Positions 39,378-50,757 of a DNA stretch of 64,000 bases are shown here, piece after piece. Position 1 is the first letter of the stretch; each line of letters begins with the position of its first letter. The notes below the pieces were generated by a model that searched no databases, was not told where the DNA came from, and was given only the letters and a program-made list of their open reading frames with translations. This DNA is from CAUSKK01 sp963532425. Its GTDB lineage: Bacteria > Pseudomonadota > Gammaproteobacteria > Cardiobacteriales > Cardiobacteriaceae. The position numbers were made by a program, and so were the translations under genes. The DNA lies in NCBI GenBank assembly GCA_963532425.1, contig CAUSKK010000003.1:1-64000 (forward strand), given 5' to 3'.

Positions 39378-41477
39378 ATGGCTCGTAAAACTGAAATTGA
39401 TAAATATCGTAACCTTGGCATTATGGCTCACATTGATGCCGGTAAAACTACAACCACAGAGCGTATCCTTTTCTATACTGGTCGGTCTCATAAAATCGGT
39501 GAAGTCCATGATGGTGCTGCCACTATGGACTGGATGGAACAGGAACAAGAACGTGGCATTACTATTACCTCAGCTGCAACTACTTGTTTTTGGAGTGGAA
39601 TGGCAAAACAGTTTAGTGAGCATCGTATCAATATTATTGATACCCCTGGTCACGTTGACTTTACTATTGAAGTAGAACGATCACTGCGTGTTCTTGATGG
39701 CGCTTGCTTAGTTTTGTGTTCTGTTGGTGGAGTTCAACCACAAACGGAAACTGTTTGGCGTCAGGCAAATAAATATGGTGTTCCTCGTATTGCTTACGTC
39801 AATAAGATGGACCGTACTGGTGCCAACTTCCTACGTGTAGTAGAGCAGATGAAAGATAGATTACGCGCCAATCCAGTTCCATTACAACTCCCAGTTGGAG
39901 CTGAAGATAATTTCAAAGGCGTTATCGACTTAATCAAAATGAAAGAAATTCTTTGGAATGAGTCGAACCAGGGAACTAGCTTTGAATATGGTGAAATCCC
40001 TTCAGATATGTTAGCTGAATGCCAGAAATATCATGACCAGTTGGTTGAAGCAGCTGCTGAAGCTAGTGAAGAGCTCATGGAGAAATACTTAGGTGGGGAA
40101 ACTCTTTCAGAAGAAGAGATTATCCAAGCGCTTCGTCAGCGAACTATTGCTAATGAGATAATTCCAGTCGTTTGTGGTTCTTCCTTTAAAAATAAGGGCG
40201 TCCAGGCTATGTTGGATAAGGTTATTGAACTTCTGCCTAGCCCCACAGACATTCCAGCAATTAAAGGTGTTCAGCCAGATAGTGATATAGAAGATTCCCG
40301 TCCAGCAAGCGATTCTGAACCATTCTCTGCGCTTGCATTTAAGATTGCAACAGATCCTTTTGTTGGTTCTTTAACCTTTGTTCGTTGCTATTCAGGTGTT
40401 TTAGAGAAAGGTTCTACCGTTTTAAATTCTGTCCGTGGCAAACGTGAGAGAATTGGTCGTATTGTACAGATGCATGCCAATACACGTGAAGAGATAGATG
40501 AAGTTTATGCTGGCGATATCGCTGCCTGTGTAGGCCTTAAAGATATTACCACTGGTGAAACCCTTTGTGATCTGAATAAACCTATTATTCTTGAGCGAAT
40601 GGAATTCCCTGAACCTGTAATTTCAATAGCTATTGAACCAAAGACTAAAGCAGACCAAGAAAAAATGGGCGTAGCTTTGGGAAGATTGGCGCAGGAAGAT
40701 CCATCTTTCCGTGTTCGTACGGATGAGGAAACTGGCCAGACCATTATTTCAGGCATGGGCGAACTTCACCTTGAAATTATTGTCGATCGTATGAAGCGAG
40801 AGTTCAAAGTTGAAGCAAATGTCGGGGCCCCACAAGTTGCATATCGTGAAGCGCTTCGGGAAAATGTTGAACAAGAAGGTAAATTTGTTCGGCAGTCTGG
40901 TGGTCGAGGCCAATATGGTCATGTTTGGCTCCGTATTGAACCTCAGGAACCTGGTTTTGGATATGAATTTGTAAATGCTATTGTTGGCGGTGTTGTTCCA
41001 AAAGAATATATCCCTGCCGTTGATAAAGGCGTCCAAGAACAAATGAAAAATGGTGTACTTGCGGGTTATCCAGTGGTAGATGTTAAGGTTACTTTATTTG
41101 ATGGTTCATACCATGAGGTAGACTCAAACGAAATGGCATTTAAACTGGCTGGTTCTGAAGGTTTTAAACTCGGTGCAAAAAAAGCAAAACCAGTTTTGCT
41201 TGAGCCTATGATGAAGGTTGAAGTATCAACACCAGAAGATTATATGGGCGATGTCATCGGAGATCTAAACAGCCGCCGGGGCTTAATTCAAGGAATGGAC
41301 GATGAATTTGGTAGTAAAATTGTAAGAGCTCAAGTGCCATTAGCTAATATGTTTGGTTATGCGACTTCTCTACGTTCCTTAACACAAGGGCGTGCTAGTT
41401 ATTCAATGGAGCCAGATTGTTATGTCGAAGCTCCTAATAATGTGGTAGAAGAAGTTGTTAAAAGCAGAAAATCTTAA
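39378..41477 (+). CDS. fusA: Elongation factor G
   Basis: 699 residues (E. coli 704). P-loop AHIDAGKTT (17-25), RGITI switch 1 motif, DTPGHVDF and NKMD are intact; domains III-V follow (GMGELHLEI, then [11 protein letters not shown] near the end). EF-G drives translocation and ribosome recycling. It holds the last two palindromes (near 40132 and 40851, the latter REALREN) before a stretch of about 16 kb with none. Only one fusA-like gene is in the window. Confidence 0.99.
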   Translation: MARKTEIDKYRNLGIMAHIDAGKTTTTERILFYTGRSHKIGEVHDGAATMDWMEQEQERGITITSAATTCFWSGMAKQFSEHRINIIDTPGHVDFTIEVERSLRVLDGACLVLCSVGGVQPQTETVWRQANKYGVPRIAYVNKMDRTGANFLRVVEQMKDRLRANPVPLQLPVGAEDNFKGVIDLIKMKEILWNESNQGTSFEYGEIPSDMLAECQKYHDQLVEAAAEASEELMEKYLGGETLSEEEIIQALRQRTIANEIIPVVCGSSFKNKGVQAMLDKVIELLPSPTDIPAIKGVQPDSDIEDSRPASDSEPFSALAFKIATDPFVGSLTFVRCYSGVLEKGSTVLNSVRGKRERIGRIVQMHANTREEIDEVYAGDIAACVGLKDITTGETLCDLNKPIILERMEFPEPVISIAIEPKTKADQEKMGVALGRLAQEDPSFRVRTDEETGQTIISGMGELHLEIIVDRMKREFKVEANVGAPQVAYREALRENVEQEGKFVRQSGGRGQYGHVWLRIEPQEPGFGYEFVNAIVGGVVPKEYIPAVDKGVQEQMKNGVLAGYPVVDVKVTLFDGSYHEVDSNEMAFKLAGSEGFKLGAKKAKPVLLEPMMKVEVSTPEDYMGDVIGDLNSRRGLIQGMDDEFGSKIVRAQVPLANMFGYATSLRSLTQGRASYSMEPDCYVEAPNNVVEEVVKSRKS

Positions 41478-41491
41478 GAGGAATTATAAAA

Positions 41492-42682
41492 ATGTCAAAG
41501 GAAAAATTTGCTCGTAATAAGCCACATGTCAATGTTGGAACTATCGGCCACGTTGACCATGGTAAAACTACTTTAACAGCTGCCCTGACAAAAGTTGGTG
41601 CCGATAAATTTGGTGGTCAATTCAAAGCCTATGACCAAATCGATGGAGCTCCAGAAGAACGGGCTCGTGGCATTACTATCTCTACTGCCCACGTTGAGTA
41701 CGAATCAGATAAGCGCCACTATGCTCACGTTGACTGTCCAGGCCACGCCGACTATGTGAAGAACATGATTACCGGTGCTGCTCAGATGGATGGAGCCATT
41801 CTGGTCTGCTCTGCTGCTGATGGCCCTATGCCACAAACTCGTGAGCACATTCTACTGTCTCGTCAGGTAGGCGTTCCTTATATCGTAGTATTTCTGAACA
41901 AAGCCGATATGGTTGATGACCCTGAACTACTGGAACTAGTAGAAATGGAAGTTCGTGACCTGCTGAGCGAATATGACTTCCCAGGCGATGAAACCCCAAT
42001 TATTATCGGTTCTGCTCTGAAAGCCCTGGAAGGTGATACTTCTGAAATTGGTGTCCCAGCCATTGAAAAACTGGTTGCAGCTCTGGATAGTTATATCCCT
42101 GAACCTCAGCGTGATATTGACAAACCATTCCTGATGCCAATTGAGGACGTTTTCTCAATTTCAGGTCGTGGTACAGTAGTAACTGGTCGTATTGAACGTG
42201 GCATTATTAAAGTTGGTGAAGAGATTGAAATTGTTGGCCTTCGTCCAACAGCTAAAACCACCTGTACTGGCGTTGAGATGTTCCGCAAACTTCTGGACCA
42301 AGGTCAAGCTGGTGATAATGTTGGTATTCTCCTGCGTGGCACTAAGCGGGAAGAAGTGGAGCGTGGACAAGTTCTGGCTAAGCCTGGCACTATTAAACCA
42401 CATAAAAACTTTGAAGCTGAAGTTTATATTCTCTCCAAAGATGAGGGTGGTCGTCATACTCCATTCTTTAAAGGTTATCGCCCCCAATTCTACTTCCGCA
42501 CGACTGATGTAACGGGTGAGTGTGTTCTACCAGATGGTGTAGAAATGGTTATGCCAGGTGACAATATCAAAATGACTGTCAACCTGATTTCTCCTATTGC
42601 TATGGATGAGGGATTACGGTTCGCTATCCGTGAGGGTGGTCGTACTGTTGGCGCTGGTGTTGTCGCAAAAATTATTGAATAA
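41492..42682 (+). CDS. tuf: Elongation factor Tu (second copy)
   Basis: 396 residues, amino-acid identical to the copy at 25368, though many third codon positions differ. This is the tufA position at the end of the str operon (rpsL-rpsG-fusA-tufA). Identity of the proteins despite silent differences suggests strong purifying selection plus possible past gene conversion. rpsJ follows after 21 nt, so the str and S10 operons are contiguous here. Confidence 0.99.
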   Translation: MSKEKFARNKPHVNVGTIGHVDHGKTTLTAALTKVGADKFGGQFKAYDQIDGAPEERARGITISTAHVEYESDKRHYAHVDCPGHADYVKNMITGAAQMDGAILVCSAADGPMPQTREHILLSRQVGVPYIVVFLNKADMVDDPELLELVEMEVRDLLSEYDFPGDETPIIIGSALKALEGDTSEIGVPAIEKLVAALDSYIPEPQRDIDKPFLMPIEDVFSISGRGTVVTGRIERGIIKVGEEIEIVGLRPTAKTTCTGVEMFRKLLDQGQAGDNVGILLRGTKREEVERGQVLAKPGTIKPHKNFEAEVYILSKDEGGRHTPFFKGYRPQFYFRTTDVTGECVLPDGVEMVMPGDNIKMTVNLISPIAMDEGLRFAIREGGRTVGAGVVAKIIE

Positions 42683-42703
42683 TCCCTACAATTAGGAATA
42701 ATT

Positions 42704-43015
42704 ATGGCAAATAAACAAAAAATTCGTATTTGTTTAAAATCTTACGACCACCGCTTAATAGATTCTTCGGCTAAACAAATTGTTGAGACTGCTAAACGTG
42801 CAGGAGCACAGGTAAAGGGGCCAGTACCCTTGCCTGTAAAAAAAGAAGTTTTTACAGTATTAATTTCTCCTCATGTAAATAAAGATGCTCGGGATCAATA
42901 CGAAATACGTACTCATAAAAGGGTTATGGAGATTATTGATCCAACTGATAAAACTATTGATGCTCTAATGAAGTTAGATTTAGCTGCTGGCGTTGATATA
43001 AAAGTGAAGATTTAG
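42704..43015 (+). CDS. rpsJ: 30S ribosomal protein S10
   Basis: 103 residues, same as E. coli. It is part of the 30S head and, as NusE, joins NusB in antitermination. [20 protein letters not shown] and the [13 protein letters not shown] region are typical. In this genome rpsJ lies 21 nt after tufA and is separated from rplC by an apparent terminator or attenuator, so it may be expressed with the str genes. Confidence 0.99.
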   Translation: MANKQKIRICLKSYDHRLIDSSAKQIVETAKRAGAQVKGPVPLPVKKEVFTVLISPHVNKDARDQYEIRTHKRVMEIIDPTDKTIDALMKLDLAAGVDIKVKI

Positions 43016-43035
43016 TTTTTTAAATTTTTTAATCT

Positions 43036-43070
43036 AAGTGATGAGGGCTCCCACCCTCCTCTCACTTTTT
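43036..43070 (+). terminator. Terminator-like hairpin between rpsJ and rplC
   Basis: AAGTGA.GAGGG pairs with CCCTC...TCACTT, with a small internal bulge, and runs into TTTTTT. It may be an attenuator controlling the rest of the S10 operon. Confidence 0.7.
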
Positions 43071-43094
43071 TCATAGAATTAAAGGATATGTATA

Positions 43095-43733
43095 ATGAAA
43101 ATGGGGTTAGTAGGTCAAAAATTAGGTATGACTAGGGTTTTTAATGAGGATGGTAGTGCTTTTGCCGTTACTGTCATTGAAGTAAGCCCTAATTTCATTA
43201 CTCAAATTAAAACTATAAGTACAGATGGATATAATGCTGTACAAGTTTCTATAGGAAAAAGAAAACCGAATCATTTAACAAAAGCGCTCATTGGCCATTT
43301 TGCGAAATCTAGTATTCCAGTAGGTAAGGTTCTAAGAGAGTTTCGTCTACCTTCTGAAGATATAGAAAAATATAAGATAGGTGAATCTATAAGTGTATCT
43401 TTATTTGAAGAGGGGCAGCATGTAGATGTTCGTGGTCGTACTATTGGTAAAGGCTTCGCTGGAACTATCAAACGCCACCATTTTAGCGGACAACGAAAAA
43501 CTCATGGTAATTCTCTATCACATAGAGTTCCGGGTTCTATTGGTCAAAACCAAACTCCTGGAAGGGTATTTAAAGGTAAAAAAATGTCTGGCCACTTAGG
43601 TGATACTATGCGGACAGTCCAAAATTTAGAAATCGTACGAGTTGATATAGAACGTAATTTAATTTTAATAAAAGGTGCTATACCCGGAGCGAGAGGTGGA
43701 TATATTACAATTTATCCATCAGTAAAGGCTTAA
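43095..43733 (+). CDS. rplC: 50S ribosomal protein L3
   Basis: 212 residues. One of the first proteins in 50S assembly; the loop that reaches the peptidyl transferase centre ([20 protein letters not shown]) is present and includes the Gln that PrmB methylates in E. coli. AAAGGA precedes the start. Rich in ATA, AGA and TTA codons, unlike tuf, which suggests an AT-biased background more than optimal-codon selection. Confidence 0.98.
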   Translation: MKMGLVGQKLGMTRVFNEDGSAFAVTVIEVSPNFITQIKTISTDGYNAVQVSIGKRKPNHLTKALIGHFAKSSIPVGKVLREFRLPSEDIEKYKIGESISVSLFEEGQHVDVRGRTIGKGFAGTIKRHHFSGQRKTHGNSLSHRVPGSIGQNQTPGRVFKGKKMSGHLGDTMRTVQNLEIVRVDIERNLILIKGAIPGARGGYITIYPSVKA

Positions 43734-43745
43734 AAGGAAAAGTTT

Positions 43746-44354
43746 ATGGAATTAAAATTGAAGAACTCTTCTGAAAGTATTAGTGTTTTAGATGATGTTT
43801 TTAATAGAGAGTTTAACGAGGCTTTAATACATCAAATTGTGATAGCCTATCAATCTGCTGGTCGTTCCGGAACAAAATCCCAAAAGACACGCTCAGAAGT
43901 TTCTGGGGGTGGGGTTAAACCGTGGAAACAAAAGGGGTCAGGTAGAGCAAGGGCTGGGACAATCCGCTCTCCTTTGTGGAGAAAAGGTGGAGTCACTTTT
44001 GCTGCAAAACCAAGAGATTATACCCAGAAAGTAAATAGAAAAATGTATAGAGCGGCAATAAGCTCAATATTTTCCTCCCTCAATAATTCAGAGAGATTAT
44101 TTGTAGTTGATAATATAAATTTATCATCAGTAAAAACTAAAAATTTTGTTAACTATATAAAAAATCTTTCTTTAGGCGAGGATATTTTATTTATTCTTAA
44201 TTCTGTTGAGGAAGGAATCTATCTTGCATCTCGTAATCTGGCATCTATAAATGTTATAGATGTTGATATGATTGATCCTGTATTATTATTACAACATAAA
44301 ATAGTAGTAATTGAAAAGGATGCAATTTTATCTATTAATGGGTGGTTATCTTGA
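43746..44354 (+). CDS. rplD: 50S ribosomal protein L4
   Basis: 202 residues (E. coli 201). The extended tunnel loop (GRSGTKSQKTRSEVSGGG, KPWKQKGSGRARAG) is intact. In E. coli L4 represses the S10 operon through the rpsJ leader; here the only strong hairpin is between rpsJ and rplC. Its stop overlaps the preferred rplW start codon. Confidence 0.98.
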   Translation: MELKLKNSSESISVLDDVFNREFNEALIHQIVIAYQSAGRSGTKSQKTRSEVSGGGVKPWKQKGSGRARAGTIRSPLWRKGGVTFAAKPRDYTQKVNRKMYRAAISSIFSSLNNSERLFVVDNINLSSVKTKNFVNYIKNLSLGEDILFILNSVEEGIYLASRNLASINVIDVDMIDPVLLLQHKIVVIEKDAILSINGWLS

Positions 44355-44653
44355 AAGAAGAGCATATTTTAAAAATTATTCGTGGACCTCATCTTACCGA
44401 AAAATCTCAATCTATTGCTAACTTAAAGCAATTAGTATTTAGAGTACTTTCTAGTTCTACAAAAAAAGAGATTAAGGTTGCTGTTGAGCAACTTTTAGAA
44501 GTAAAAGTTATAGCTGTTAATATTGTTAACGTAAACGGCAAAAGTAAACGTTTTGGTACGCGAATTGGTTCTCGTAAGGATTATAAAAAAGCTTATATTA
44601 GCTTAGATAAAAGTGTTGATATTCAAGCTTTAATATCTCAAGATCAAGCTTAA
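44351..44653 (+). CDS. rplW: 50S ribosomal protein L23
   Basis: 100 residues from a TTG start that overlaps the rplD stop (TTGA), with GGGTGG about 8 nt upstream; this gives the exact E. coli length and aligns its [18 protein letters not shown] with the family N-terminus. A GTG 9 nt upstream is the alternative. L23 sits at the tunnel exit and docks trigger factor and SRP. Confidence 0.93.
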   Translation: MKEEHILKIIRGPHLTEKSQSIANLKQLVFRVLSSSTKKEIKVAVEQLLEVKVIAVNIVNVNGKSKRFGTRIGSRKDYKKAYISLDKSVDIQALISQDQA

Positions 44654-44663
44654 GAGGTTAGTA

Positions 44664-45491
44664 ATGACAATTATTAGAAATAAACCTACTTCACCAGGGC
44701 AGCGTTTTGCTATAAAAATAGCCAAGTCAGAGTTATATAAAGGAAAACCATTATCTTCTCTTGTAGAAAAGCAGAAAAGCACTGGTGGTCGTAATAATAT
44801 TGGGCGAATTACAACCCGCCATCGAGGTGGTGGGCATTCACAAAAATATCGTCTTATTGATTTTAAACGTCAAAAAGACGGGATTGATGCCATTATAGAA
44901 CGATTAGAGTATGACCCCAACCGGACTGCACATATAGCTTTAATTCGTTATATGGATGGGGAAAGAAGATATATTATCGCTCCCCGTGGAATTAAAAATG
45001 GTGAAATAATTCGTAATGGCGAGGATGCGCCTATAAAACTTGGTAATTGTCTTCCGTTAAGAAATATTCCAGTTGGTTCCATTGTAAATAGTGTAGAAAT
45101 GAAGCCAGGAAGAGGAGCTCAGCTAGCTCGTAGTGCAGGAAATTATATACAGATAGTTGCTAGAGAAGGGAAGTATGTAACTATACGATTGAAATCAGGT
45201 GAACGCCGTCAAGTTTTAAGTGAATGTAGAGCAGTTTTAGGTGAGGTTAGTAACCATGAACACATTTTACGTTCCTTAGGTAAAGCTGGTGCGAAACGAT
45301 GGCGGGGGATACGCCCCACTGTACGTGGGGTGGTTATGAACCCAGTCGATCACCCACATGGTGGAGGTGAAGGTAGAACATCAGGTGGGCGTCATCCTGT
45401 ATCTCCATGGGGTACTCCAACGAAGGGTTATAAAACTCGTAATAATAAGCGGACTAATAAGTTTATTGTTCAACGACGTAAGAGAGGTTAG
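44664..45491 (+). CDS. rplB: 50S ribosomal protein L2
   Basis: 275 residues (E. coli 273). The conserved C-terminal [19 protein letters not shown] stretch, with the His needed for peptidyl transferase activity, is present. AAGAGG precedes the ATG. Gene order L23-L2-S19-L22-S3 is kept. Confidence 0.99.
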   Translation: MTIIRNKPTSPGQRFAIKIAKSELYKGKPLSSLVEKQKSTGGRNNIGRITTRHRGGGHSQKYRLIDFKRQKDGIDAIIERLEYDPNRTAHIALIRYMDGERRYIIAPRGIKNGEIIRNGEDAPIKLGNCLPLRNIPVGSIVNSVEMKPGRGAQLARSAGNYIQIVAREGKYVTIRLKSGERRQVLSECRAVLGEVSNHEHILRSLGKAGAKRWRGIRPTVRGVVMNPVDHPHGGGEGRTSGGRHPVSPWGTPTKGYKTRNNKRTNKFIVQRRKRG

Positions 45492-45499
45492 TTTTCCAT

Positions 45500-45772
45500 A
45501 TGTCACGCTCATTAAAGAAAGGTTTTTTTGTAGATTTACATCTTGCGAAAAAGGTAAGTGAATCAGTAGAAAAAAATAGTAAAAAACCTATAAAAACTTG
45601 GTCTCGCCGTTCTATGATTATCCCTGAAATGATAGGTTTAACCATTGCCATTTATAATGGCAAGCAACATTTACCCATCTTAATTAGTGAGGATATGATT
45701 GGGCATAAATTAGGGGAATTTGCCTCAACAAGAAACTATAGGGGCCATGCTGCAGATAAAAAAGGTCGTTAA
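45500..45772 (+). CDS. rpsS: 30S ribosomal protein S19
   Basis: 90 residues (E. coli 92). [14 protein letters not shown] start and [21 protein letters not shown] end are typical. It lies at the top of the 30S head, pairs with S13 and is near the tRNA anticodon arms. 8 nt from rplB. Confidence 0.99.
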   Translation: MSRSLKKGFFVDLHLAKKVSESVEKNSKKPIKTWSRRSMIIPEMIGLTIAIYNGKQHLPILISEDMIGHKLGEFASTRNYRGHAADKKGR

Positions 45773-45807
45773 ATAAAAAATAAAATTTAATTTAGAGATA
45801 TTTAATT

Positions 45808-46149
45808 ATGAGATCAGAGTCAAGTGCTAGATTATACAATGTGAATATTTCAGCACAAAAAGCACGATTAGTAGCCAATCAAATTAGAGGAAAGCACATT
45901 AATAAAGCTCTAGAGATTCTTATGTTTAGTAAGAAGAAAGCTGCTGAGATAATCTTAAAACTACTAAAATCTGCAATTGCTAATGCTGAAAATAATTTAA
46001 GTGTAGATATAGATGAGTTAGTAGTCTCAACCATTCAGGTTAATGAAGGTTCTACAATAAAACGTTTTGCAGCTAGAGCTAAAGGTCGTGGATCAAGAAT
46101 CCTAAAACGTACTAGTAATATTATTATTAATGTAAGAGAAGGTAAATAA
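45808..46149 (+). CDS. rplV: 50S ribosomal protein L22
   Basis: 113 residues (E. coli 110). The beta-hairpin of L22 lines the exit tunnel and is a site of macrolide resistance; its tip ([19 protein letters not shown]) looks wild type. It starts 35 nt after rpsS with a weak AGAG site. Strongly AT-rich codon use. Confidence 0.99.
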   Translation: MRSESSARLYNVNISAQKARLVANQIRGKHINKALEILMFSKKKAAEIILKLLKSAIANAENNLSVDIDELVVSTIQVNEGSTIKRFAARAKGRGSRILKRTSNIIINVREGK

Positions 46150-46160
46150 ACGGAGTTTTT

Positions 46161-46886
46161 ATGGGTCAAAAAGTACATCCTATTGGCTTTCGCTTAGGCG
46201 TTTCAAAAGATTGGATTTCTAAGTGGTATGCTGAGGGGAGAGATTATGCGAACTTTCTAGAAAAAGACTTTGAAGTCCGTCAATTTATTCGAAAAAAATT
46301 AGTATTAGCTTCGGTTAGTAAGATTGAAATTGAAAGACCACGTAATGGGGCACAGATTACTATTTTTACTGCCAGACCAGGGATAGTAATAGGAAAAAAA
46401 GGTGAAGATATTGAAATCTTAAAAAAAGAAGTTAGTAAAATCATGGGAGTAACCGCCTCTATTAACGTAGAGGAAATTCGTAGACCTGAGCTCGATGCCT
46501 ATTTAGTAGCTGATAGTATAGCTAAACAATTAGAACGTCGTGTCATGTTTAGAAGAGCTATGAAAAGGTCAGTTTCATCTACAATGAAATTGGGTGCTGC
46601 TGGTATAAAAATTAGTATATCAGGACGATTAAATGGTGCAGAAATTGCACGTTCAGAGTGGTATCGTGAAGGAAGAGTCCCTCTTCACACACTTCGAGCA
46701 GATATTGATTATGGCTTAGCTGAGGCATATACCACCTATGGTGTTATAGGTGTAAAAGTATGGATTTTTAAAGGCGAAAACTTAGAAGCTCCTGACAATA
46801 TAGATACTATATCATCTGCTATTGATGATAAACGTTCTCGGCGACCAGGTAAAACAAGAACTCGCCGTCAGAATAAAGATTCTTAA
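46161..46886 (+). CDS. rpsC: 30S ribosomal protein S3
   Basis: 241 residues (E. coli 233). KH domain with the GxxG-type loop ([13 protein letters not shown]) and the basic helicase-related surface ([20 protein letters not shown]) are seen. [12 protein letters not shown] is the standard N-terminus. The slightly longer C-terminus ends [14 protein letters not shown]. Confidence 0.99.
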   Translation: MGQKVHPIGFRLGVSKDWISKWYAEGRDYANFLEKDFEVRQFIRKKLVLASVSKIEIERPRNGAQITIFTARPGIVIGKKGEDIEILKKEVSKIMGVTASINVEEIRRPELDAYLVADSIAKQLERRVMFRRAMKRSVSSTMKLGAAGIKISISGRLNGAEIARSEWYREGRVPLHTLRADIDYGLAEAYTTYGVIGVKVWIFKGENLEAPDNIDTISSAIDDKRSRRPGKTRTRRQNKDS

Positions 46887-46904
46887 ATATTAAGGTGCGA
46901 TAAG

Positions 46905-47318
46905 ATGTTACAACCAAAAAGAACAAAATTTAGAAAACAACATAAAGGCAGAAATCGTGGTTTAGCCCAAGCAGGCAATGAAGTAAGTTTTGGTGAATTT
47001 GGTCTAAAGGCAACGACAAGAGGGAAAATTACAGCGCGCCAAATAGAGGCTGCGCGTCGTGCAATTAATCGCTATGTAAAACGTGGGGGTAAAGTTTGGA
47101 TTCGTATTTTTCCTGATGTTCCTATAACACAAAAGCCTTTAGAAACTAGACAAGGTAAAGGTAAAGGTAATGTTGAATATTGGGTGGCCAAAGTTCAACC
47201 TGGTACTGTGCTTTATGAAATGGAAGGCGTAGGTGAGGATATTGCAAGAGAAGCATTTAGATTAGCTGCTGCAAAATTACCTATTAAAACCGTGTTTGAA
47301 ACAAGAAAGGCAATGTAA
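46905..47318 (+). CDS. rplP: 50S ribosomal protein L16
   Basis: 137 residues (E. coli 136). It organises the A-site tRNA region. [18 protein letters not shown] start and the R of the [12 protein letters not shown] segment, a hydroxylation site in E. coli, are conserved. The stop overlaps the rpmC start by one base (TAATG). Confidence 0.99.
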   Translation: MLQPKRTKFRKQHKGRNRGLAQAGNEVSFGEFGLKATTRGKITARQIEAARRAINRYVKRGGKVWIRIFPDVPITQKPLETRQGKGKGNVEYWVAKVQPGTVLYEMEGVGEDIAREAFRLAAAKLPIKTVFETRKAM

Positions 47319-47515
47319 TGTATAGTTGTAAAGAGTTACAAAAAAAAGAAGTTAATTTCTTATTAAAAGAATTAATTTCTTTACGGCAGATGCAATTAAA
47401 ATTAATAATGCAAAAAGCAAGTGGGCAGTTGAAAGAAACTCATAATATTAAACAGAATCGCCGCAATATAGCGAGACTGAAGATAGTTTTGGCCCAAAAA
47501 AAAATTAAGGTATAG
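47318..47515 (+). CDS. rpmC: 50S ribosomal protein L29
   Basis: 65 residues, two-helix protein at the tunnel exit. The segments ELISLRQMQLKLIMQKASGQL and IKQNRRNIARLKIVLAQKK match the family. Translation is coupled to rplP by a 1-nt overlap; rpsQ follows after 6 nt. Confidence 0.97.
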   Translation: MYSCKELQKKEVNFLLKELISLRQMQLKLIMQKASGQLKETHNIKQNRRNIARLKIVLAQKKIKV

Positions 47516-47521
47516 ATAGCT

Positions 47522-47785
47522 ATGGTTGAGAAAGATGTAATACAAAGAGTATTACAAGGTCAAGTTGTAAGTAATAAAGGTAACAAATCCATTACAGTCC
47601 ATGTGGTTCGGTATATAAAACACCCAGTTTATGGTAAATTTGTTAAGAAAACTTTAAAATGCCATGCTCACGACGAAAATAACGAATGTAATATAGGTGA
47701 TATTGTACGTATTAGGCAGCATCGTCCTATATCAAAAACTAAGACTTGGTCTTTAGTTAGTGTTGTTGAAAAAGCAAAAGACTAA
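47522..47785 (+). CDS. rpsQ: 30S ribosomal protein S17
   Basis: 87 residues (E. coli 84), OB-fold primary 16S rRNA binder. [18 protein letters not shown] and the [13 protein letters not shown] segment are typical. Last gene of the S10 operon; rplN, the first of the spc group, follows after 12 nt with no terminator. Confidence 0.98.
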   Translation: MVEKDVIQRVLQGQVVSNKGNKSITVHVVRYIKHPVYGKFVKKTLKCHAHDENNECNIGDIVRIRQHRPISKTKTWSLVSVVEKAKD

Positions 47786-47797
47786 GGAGAATCAATT

Positions 47798-48166
47798 ATG
47801 ATACAGATGCAATCACGCCTTGATGTTGCAGATAACAGTGGCGCTCGTGAACTACAATGTATAAAAGTTTTAGGGGGTTCTCACAGACGCTACGCCGCTA
47901 TTGGTGATGTAATAAAGGTTTCCATTAAGGAGGCTCTCCCACGTGGTCGGGTAAAAAAGGGAGATGTCTTTAACGCATTAATTGTAAGAACAAAGAAAGG
48001 CGTTCGTCGTGCTGATGGGTCTGTTTTACGTTTTGATAGTAATGCTGCTGTCCTATTAAATAATAAATTAGAGCCTATTGGAACTCGAGTCTTTGGCCCT
48101 ATAGCCCGTGAATTACGTGGTGAGAAATTTATGAAAATCATATCTCTGGCCCCAGAGGTCTTATAA
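47798..48166 (+). CDS. rplN: 50S ribosomal protein L14
   Basis: 122 residues (E. coli 123). [18 protein letters not shown] and [14 protein letters not shown] sequence (here [14 protein letters not shown]) identify it. AAGGAGA upstream is a strong site. It contributes to intersubunit bridge B8. Confidence 0.99.
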   Translation: MIQMQSRLDVADNSGARELQCIKVLGGSHRRYAAIGDVIKVSIKEALPRGRVKKGDVFNALIVRTKKGVRRADGSVLRFDSNAAVLLNNKLEPIGTRVFGPIARELRGEKFMKIISLAPEVL

Positions 48167-48180
48167 AGGTTAATTTATAT

Positions 48181-48495
48181 ATGAAGCGTATACAAAAAGG
48201 TGATGAAGTTATTATTATTTCTGGCAAGAAAGATAATAAGGGCTATCAAGGTAAGGTGGTTTCAATAAAAGGAGATAACCTTATTATTGAGGGGGCAAAC
48301 TTTCATTTAAAACATGTTAAACCAAATACACAATTAGGAATTGATGGTGGGATTGAAAAAAGAGAATCTCCAATACATATTTCTAACGTTAAGATCTTTA
48401 ATAAAGAAACCGGCAAAGGGGACCGTGTTGGCTTTAGATTTGAGGAAGGGAAAAAGGTACGTTTTTTTAAATCTAATAATAAAAAAATAGATTAG
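48181..48495 (+). CDS. rplX: 50S ribosomal protein L24
   Basis: 104 residues, same as E. coli. KOW motif near the N-terminus ([20 protein letters not shown]), then VKHVKPN-like LKHVKPNTQ. An assembly initiator of the 50S subunit. Confidence 0.98.
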   Translation: MKRIQKGDEVIIISGKKDNKGYQGKVVSIKGDNLIIEGANFHLKHVKPNTQLGIDGGIEKRESPIHISNVKIFNKETGKGDRVGFRFEEGKKVRFFKSNNKKID

Positions 48496-48505
48496 GAATG
48501 AGATC

Positions 48506-49045
48506 ATGTCAACATTAAGAGAACAATACAAACGGGAACTTCTCTTTTCTTTAAAGAAGAAATTAAATCTAAAAAACATAATGGAAGTTCCAAAGCTTAT
48601 AAAAATCACAATTAATATGGGTGTAGGTGAGGCTGTAAATGATAAAAAAATCATAGACAATGCCGCCCGTGATTTATCTTTAATTTCTGGACAAAAAGCC
48701 GTAATAACGAGATCTAAAAAATCTATAGCCGGATTTAAGATTCGTGATGGATGGCCTATTGGCTGCAAAGTTACCTTAAGAGGGGATCGTATGTATGAAT
48801 TCTTAGATAGATTAATTAATATATCATTGCCCCGGACTCGTGATTTTCGTGGACTTAGCACTAAGTCATTTGATGGTCGTGGTAATTATAGTTTTGGAAT
48901 CAAAGAACATATAATTTTTCCAGAAATAGATTTTGAGAAAATTGATAACGTTCGTGGTATGGATATTACTTTTACTACTAATGCAAAAGATGATGATTCT
49001 GCTAAGGCATTATTAGAAGTTTTTGGCTTTCCCTTTAGAGGATAA
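48506..49045 (+). CDS. rplE: 50S ribosomal protein L5
   Basis: 179 residues, same as E. coli. Binds 5S rRNA and contacts S13. [16 protein letters not shown] and the [18 protein letters not shown] segment are hallmarks. In E. coli the S8 repressor site lies at the start of this gene; I did not identify its secondary structure here. Confidence 0.99.
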   Translation: MSTLREQYKRELLFSLKKKLNLKNIMEVPKLIKITINMGVGEAVNDKKIIDNAARDLSLISGQKAVITRSKKSIAGFKIRDGWPIGCKVTLRGDRMYEFLDRLINISLPRTRDFRGLSTKSFDGRGNYSFGIKEHIIFPEIDFEKIDNVRGMDITFTTNAKDDDSAKALLEVFGFPFRG

Positions 49046-49048
49046 TTT

Positions 49049-49357
49049 ATGGCGAAAATGAGCATGATTAATCGTGAGAGTAAGCGATTAAGAACAGTAA
49101 AAAAATATGAGGAAAAGCGTTCTGAATTGAAGGAGATTATACGTAAAACTGAACAATATTCGCTAGAGGAACGCTTCTTGGCTCAAGAAAAGTTACAAAA
49201 ATTACCAAGGGATGCTTCTCCTGTGAGAATTCAACGGCGCTGTCGAATTACGGGTCGTCCTCATGCAGTGTACCGTAAGTTTGGTTTATCAAGAAACAAG
49301 TTAAGGGAATTAGCTATGGGTGGTGAAGTTCCTGGAATAAAGAAATCAAGCTGGTAG
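49049..49357 (+). CDS. rpsN: 30S ribosomal protein S14
   Basis: 102 residues (E. coli 101), the long zinc-independent type: only one Cys ([10 protein letters not shown]) is present instead of the two CxxC pairs of the short type. The C-terminus [19 protein letters not shown] is typical. It begins 3 nt after rplE. Confidence 0.98.
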   Translation: MAKMSMINRESKRLRTVKKYEEKRSELKEIIRKTEQYSLEERFLAQEKLQKLPRDASPVRIQRRCRITGRPHAVYRKFGLSRNKLRELAMGGEVPGIKKSSW

Positions 49358-49424
49358 TTTTTATTAATTATTTTAAGTTCCAAGACTAATTAGTAGTCTG
49401 ACACTGAATTAGAGGTTAAATTAG
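49358..49424 (+). promoter_or_regulatory. Spacer before rpsH with a small hairpin
   Basis: AGACT-AATTAGT-AGTCT can form a short hairpin about 25 nt before the rpsH start. It has no T run. A role in autoregulation is possible but unsupported. Confidence 0.25.
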
Positions 49425-49814
49425 ATGTTAACAGATCCTGTTGCAGATATGCTGACGCGTATTCGTAATGCACAACGCATAGGCCGCTCAGTAGTAAGCG
49501 TACCATCATCAAAACAAAAAGTAGCTATTGCTGAGATTCTTAAAGAGGAAGGCTATATTCTTTCCTTTAAAATTGAAGGTGATCTAAAAAAAACTATAAT
49601 TATTGATCTTAAATATCACCAAGGCAAACCAGTTATTGAGAATATAAAACGTATTAGTCGTCCAGGATTACGAATTTTTAAAACTAGAGATAATCTACCT
49701 CGTGTATTAGGCGGTTTAGGTATTGCTATTATTTCGACATCTAAAGGCGTAATGAGTGATAAAAAAGCTCGTGAACAAGGTGTGGGTGGCGAAGTTATTT
49801 GCTACGTTTCATAA
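49425..49814 (+). CDS. rpsH: 30S ribosomal protein S8
   Basis: 129 residues (E. coli 130). [14 protein letters not shown] at the N-terminus and [21 protein letters not shown] at the C-terminus define it. Binds helix 21 of 16S rRNA and represses the spc operon in E. coli. Confidence 0.99.
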   Translation: MLTDPVADMLTRIRNAQRIGRSVVSVPSSKQKVAIAEILKEEGYILSFKIEGDLKKTIIIDLKYHQGKPVIENIKRISRPGLRIFKTRDNLPRVLGGLGIAIISTSKGVMSDKKAREQGVGGEVICYVS

Positions 49815-49829
49815 ATAGAGGAGAGTATT

Positions 49830-50366
49830 ATGTCACGAGTAGGTAAGAAGCCTATCAATCTGCCTAAAGGTATTGAAGTTTCTATTAATGGAAATAAAAT
49901 CCTTGTCAAAGGTACTAAAGGTCAATTGAGTTTAGATATTCATCCTTTCGTTTCTATTGAAAACAATGAAGGAGTGATTAAAGTTAGAGCTAATGATGAA
50001 AATTCGTTAGAGCATAATGCTTTAAGTGGAACAATGAGAGCTTTAATAAACAATATGGTTATTGGAGTTTCTCAAGGATTTGAGAAAAAATTGCAACTAG
50101 TTGGTGTTGGTTATAGAGCTCAAACGCAAGGCCAAAAGTTAAATTTATCCTTGGGTTTTTCCCATCCTATTGAGTTTTCTGCCCCTAGTGGTATTAATAT
50201 TGAAACACCAAGTCAAACAGAAATTGTAATAAAAGGAACTGACAAACAGTTAGTGGGTGAGATCGCTGCTAAAATTAGGGCCTATAGACCTCCAGAGCCA
50301 TATAAAGGTAAAGGCGTTCGTTATGCTGAGGAGCAGATTCTTATTAAAGAAACTAAGAAAAAATAA
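49830..50366 (+). CDS. rplF: 50S ribosomal protein L6
   Basis: 178 residues (E. coli 177). Two related domains; [16 protein letters not shown] and the [17 protein letters not shown]-terminal segment, near the factor-binding site, are standard. GAGGAG lies upstream of ATG. Confidence 0.99.
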   Translation: MSRVGKKPINLPKGIEVSINGNKILVKGTKGQLSLDIHPFVSIENNEGVIKVRANDENSLEHNALSGTMRALINNMVIGVSQGFEKKLQLVGVGYRAQTQGQKLNLSLGFSHPIEFSAPSGINIETPSQTEIVIKGTDKQLVGEIAAKIRAYRPPEPYKGKGVRYAEEQILIKETKKK

Positions 50367-50382
50367 TTTCTAAGGTGCAATA

Positions 50383-50739
50383 ATGAATAAGAAAAAAATT
50401 AATCGTATTAGACGTGGAAAAAAAACCAGATTAAGTGTTCGTCAGCAAAACAAAGCTAGTTTATTAATAAATAAAACTCCTCGGCACATTTATGCTCAGT
50501 TAATTGATACTACTGGGACTAAAATATTAGCAGACGTGTCTACATTACAAAAATCTATTAAAGAAGGTTTAAATTATACTGGAAACATTGAAGCTGCAAT
50601 AAAAGTAGGTAATGTAATAGCGAATAAAGCTAAAGAGTTCGGCATTAGTGAAATAGCGTTTGATCGTAATGGTTTTAGATACCATGGACGAGTAAAAGCA
50701 TTAGCTGAGGCTGCACGTGAGGCTGGCTTAATTTTTTAA
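50383..50739 (+). CDS. rplR: 50S ribosomal protein L18
   Basis: 118 residues (E. coli 117). Binds 5S rRNA with L5. The Arg-rich N-terminus and the conserved FDRNGFRYHGRVKALAEAAR C-terminus are present. AAGGTG lies upstream of the start. Confidence 0.99.
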   Translation: MNKKKINRIRRGKKTRLSVRQQNKASLLINKTPRHIYAQLIDTTGTKILADVSTLQKSIKEGLNYTGNIEAAIKVGNVIANKAKEFGISEIAFDRNGFRYHGRVKALAEAAREAGLIF

Positions 50740-50757
50740 GAGGAATATAATATTTTT

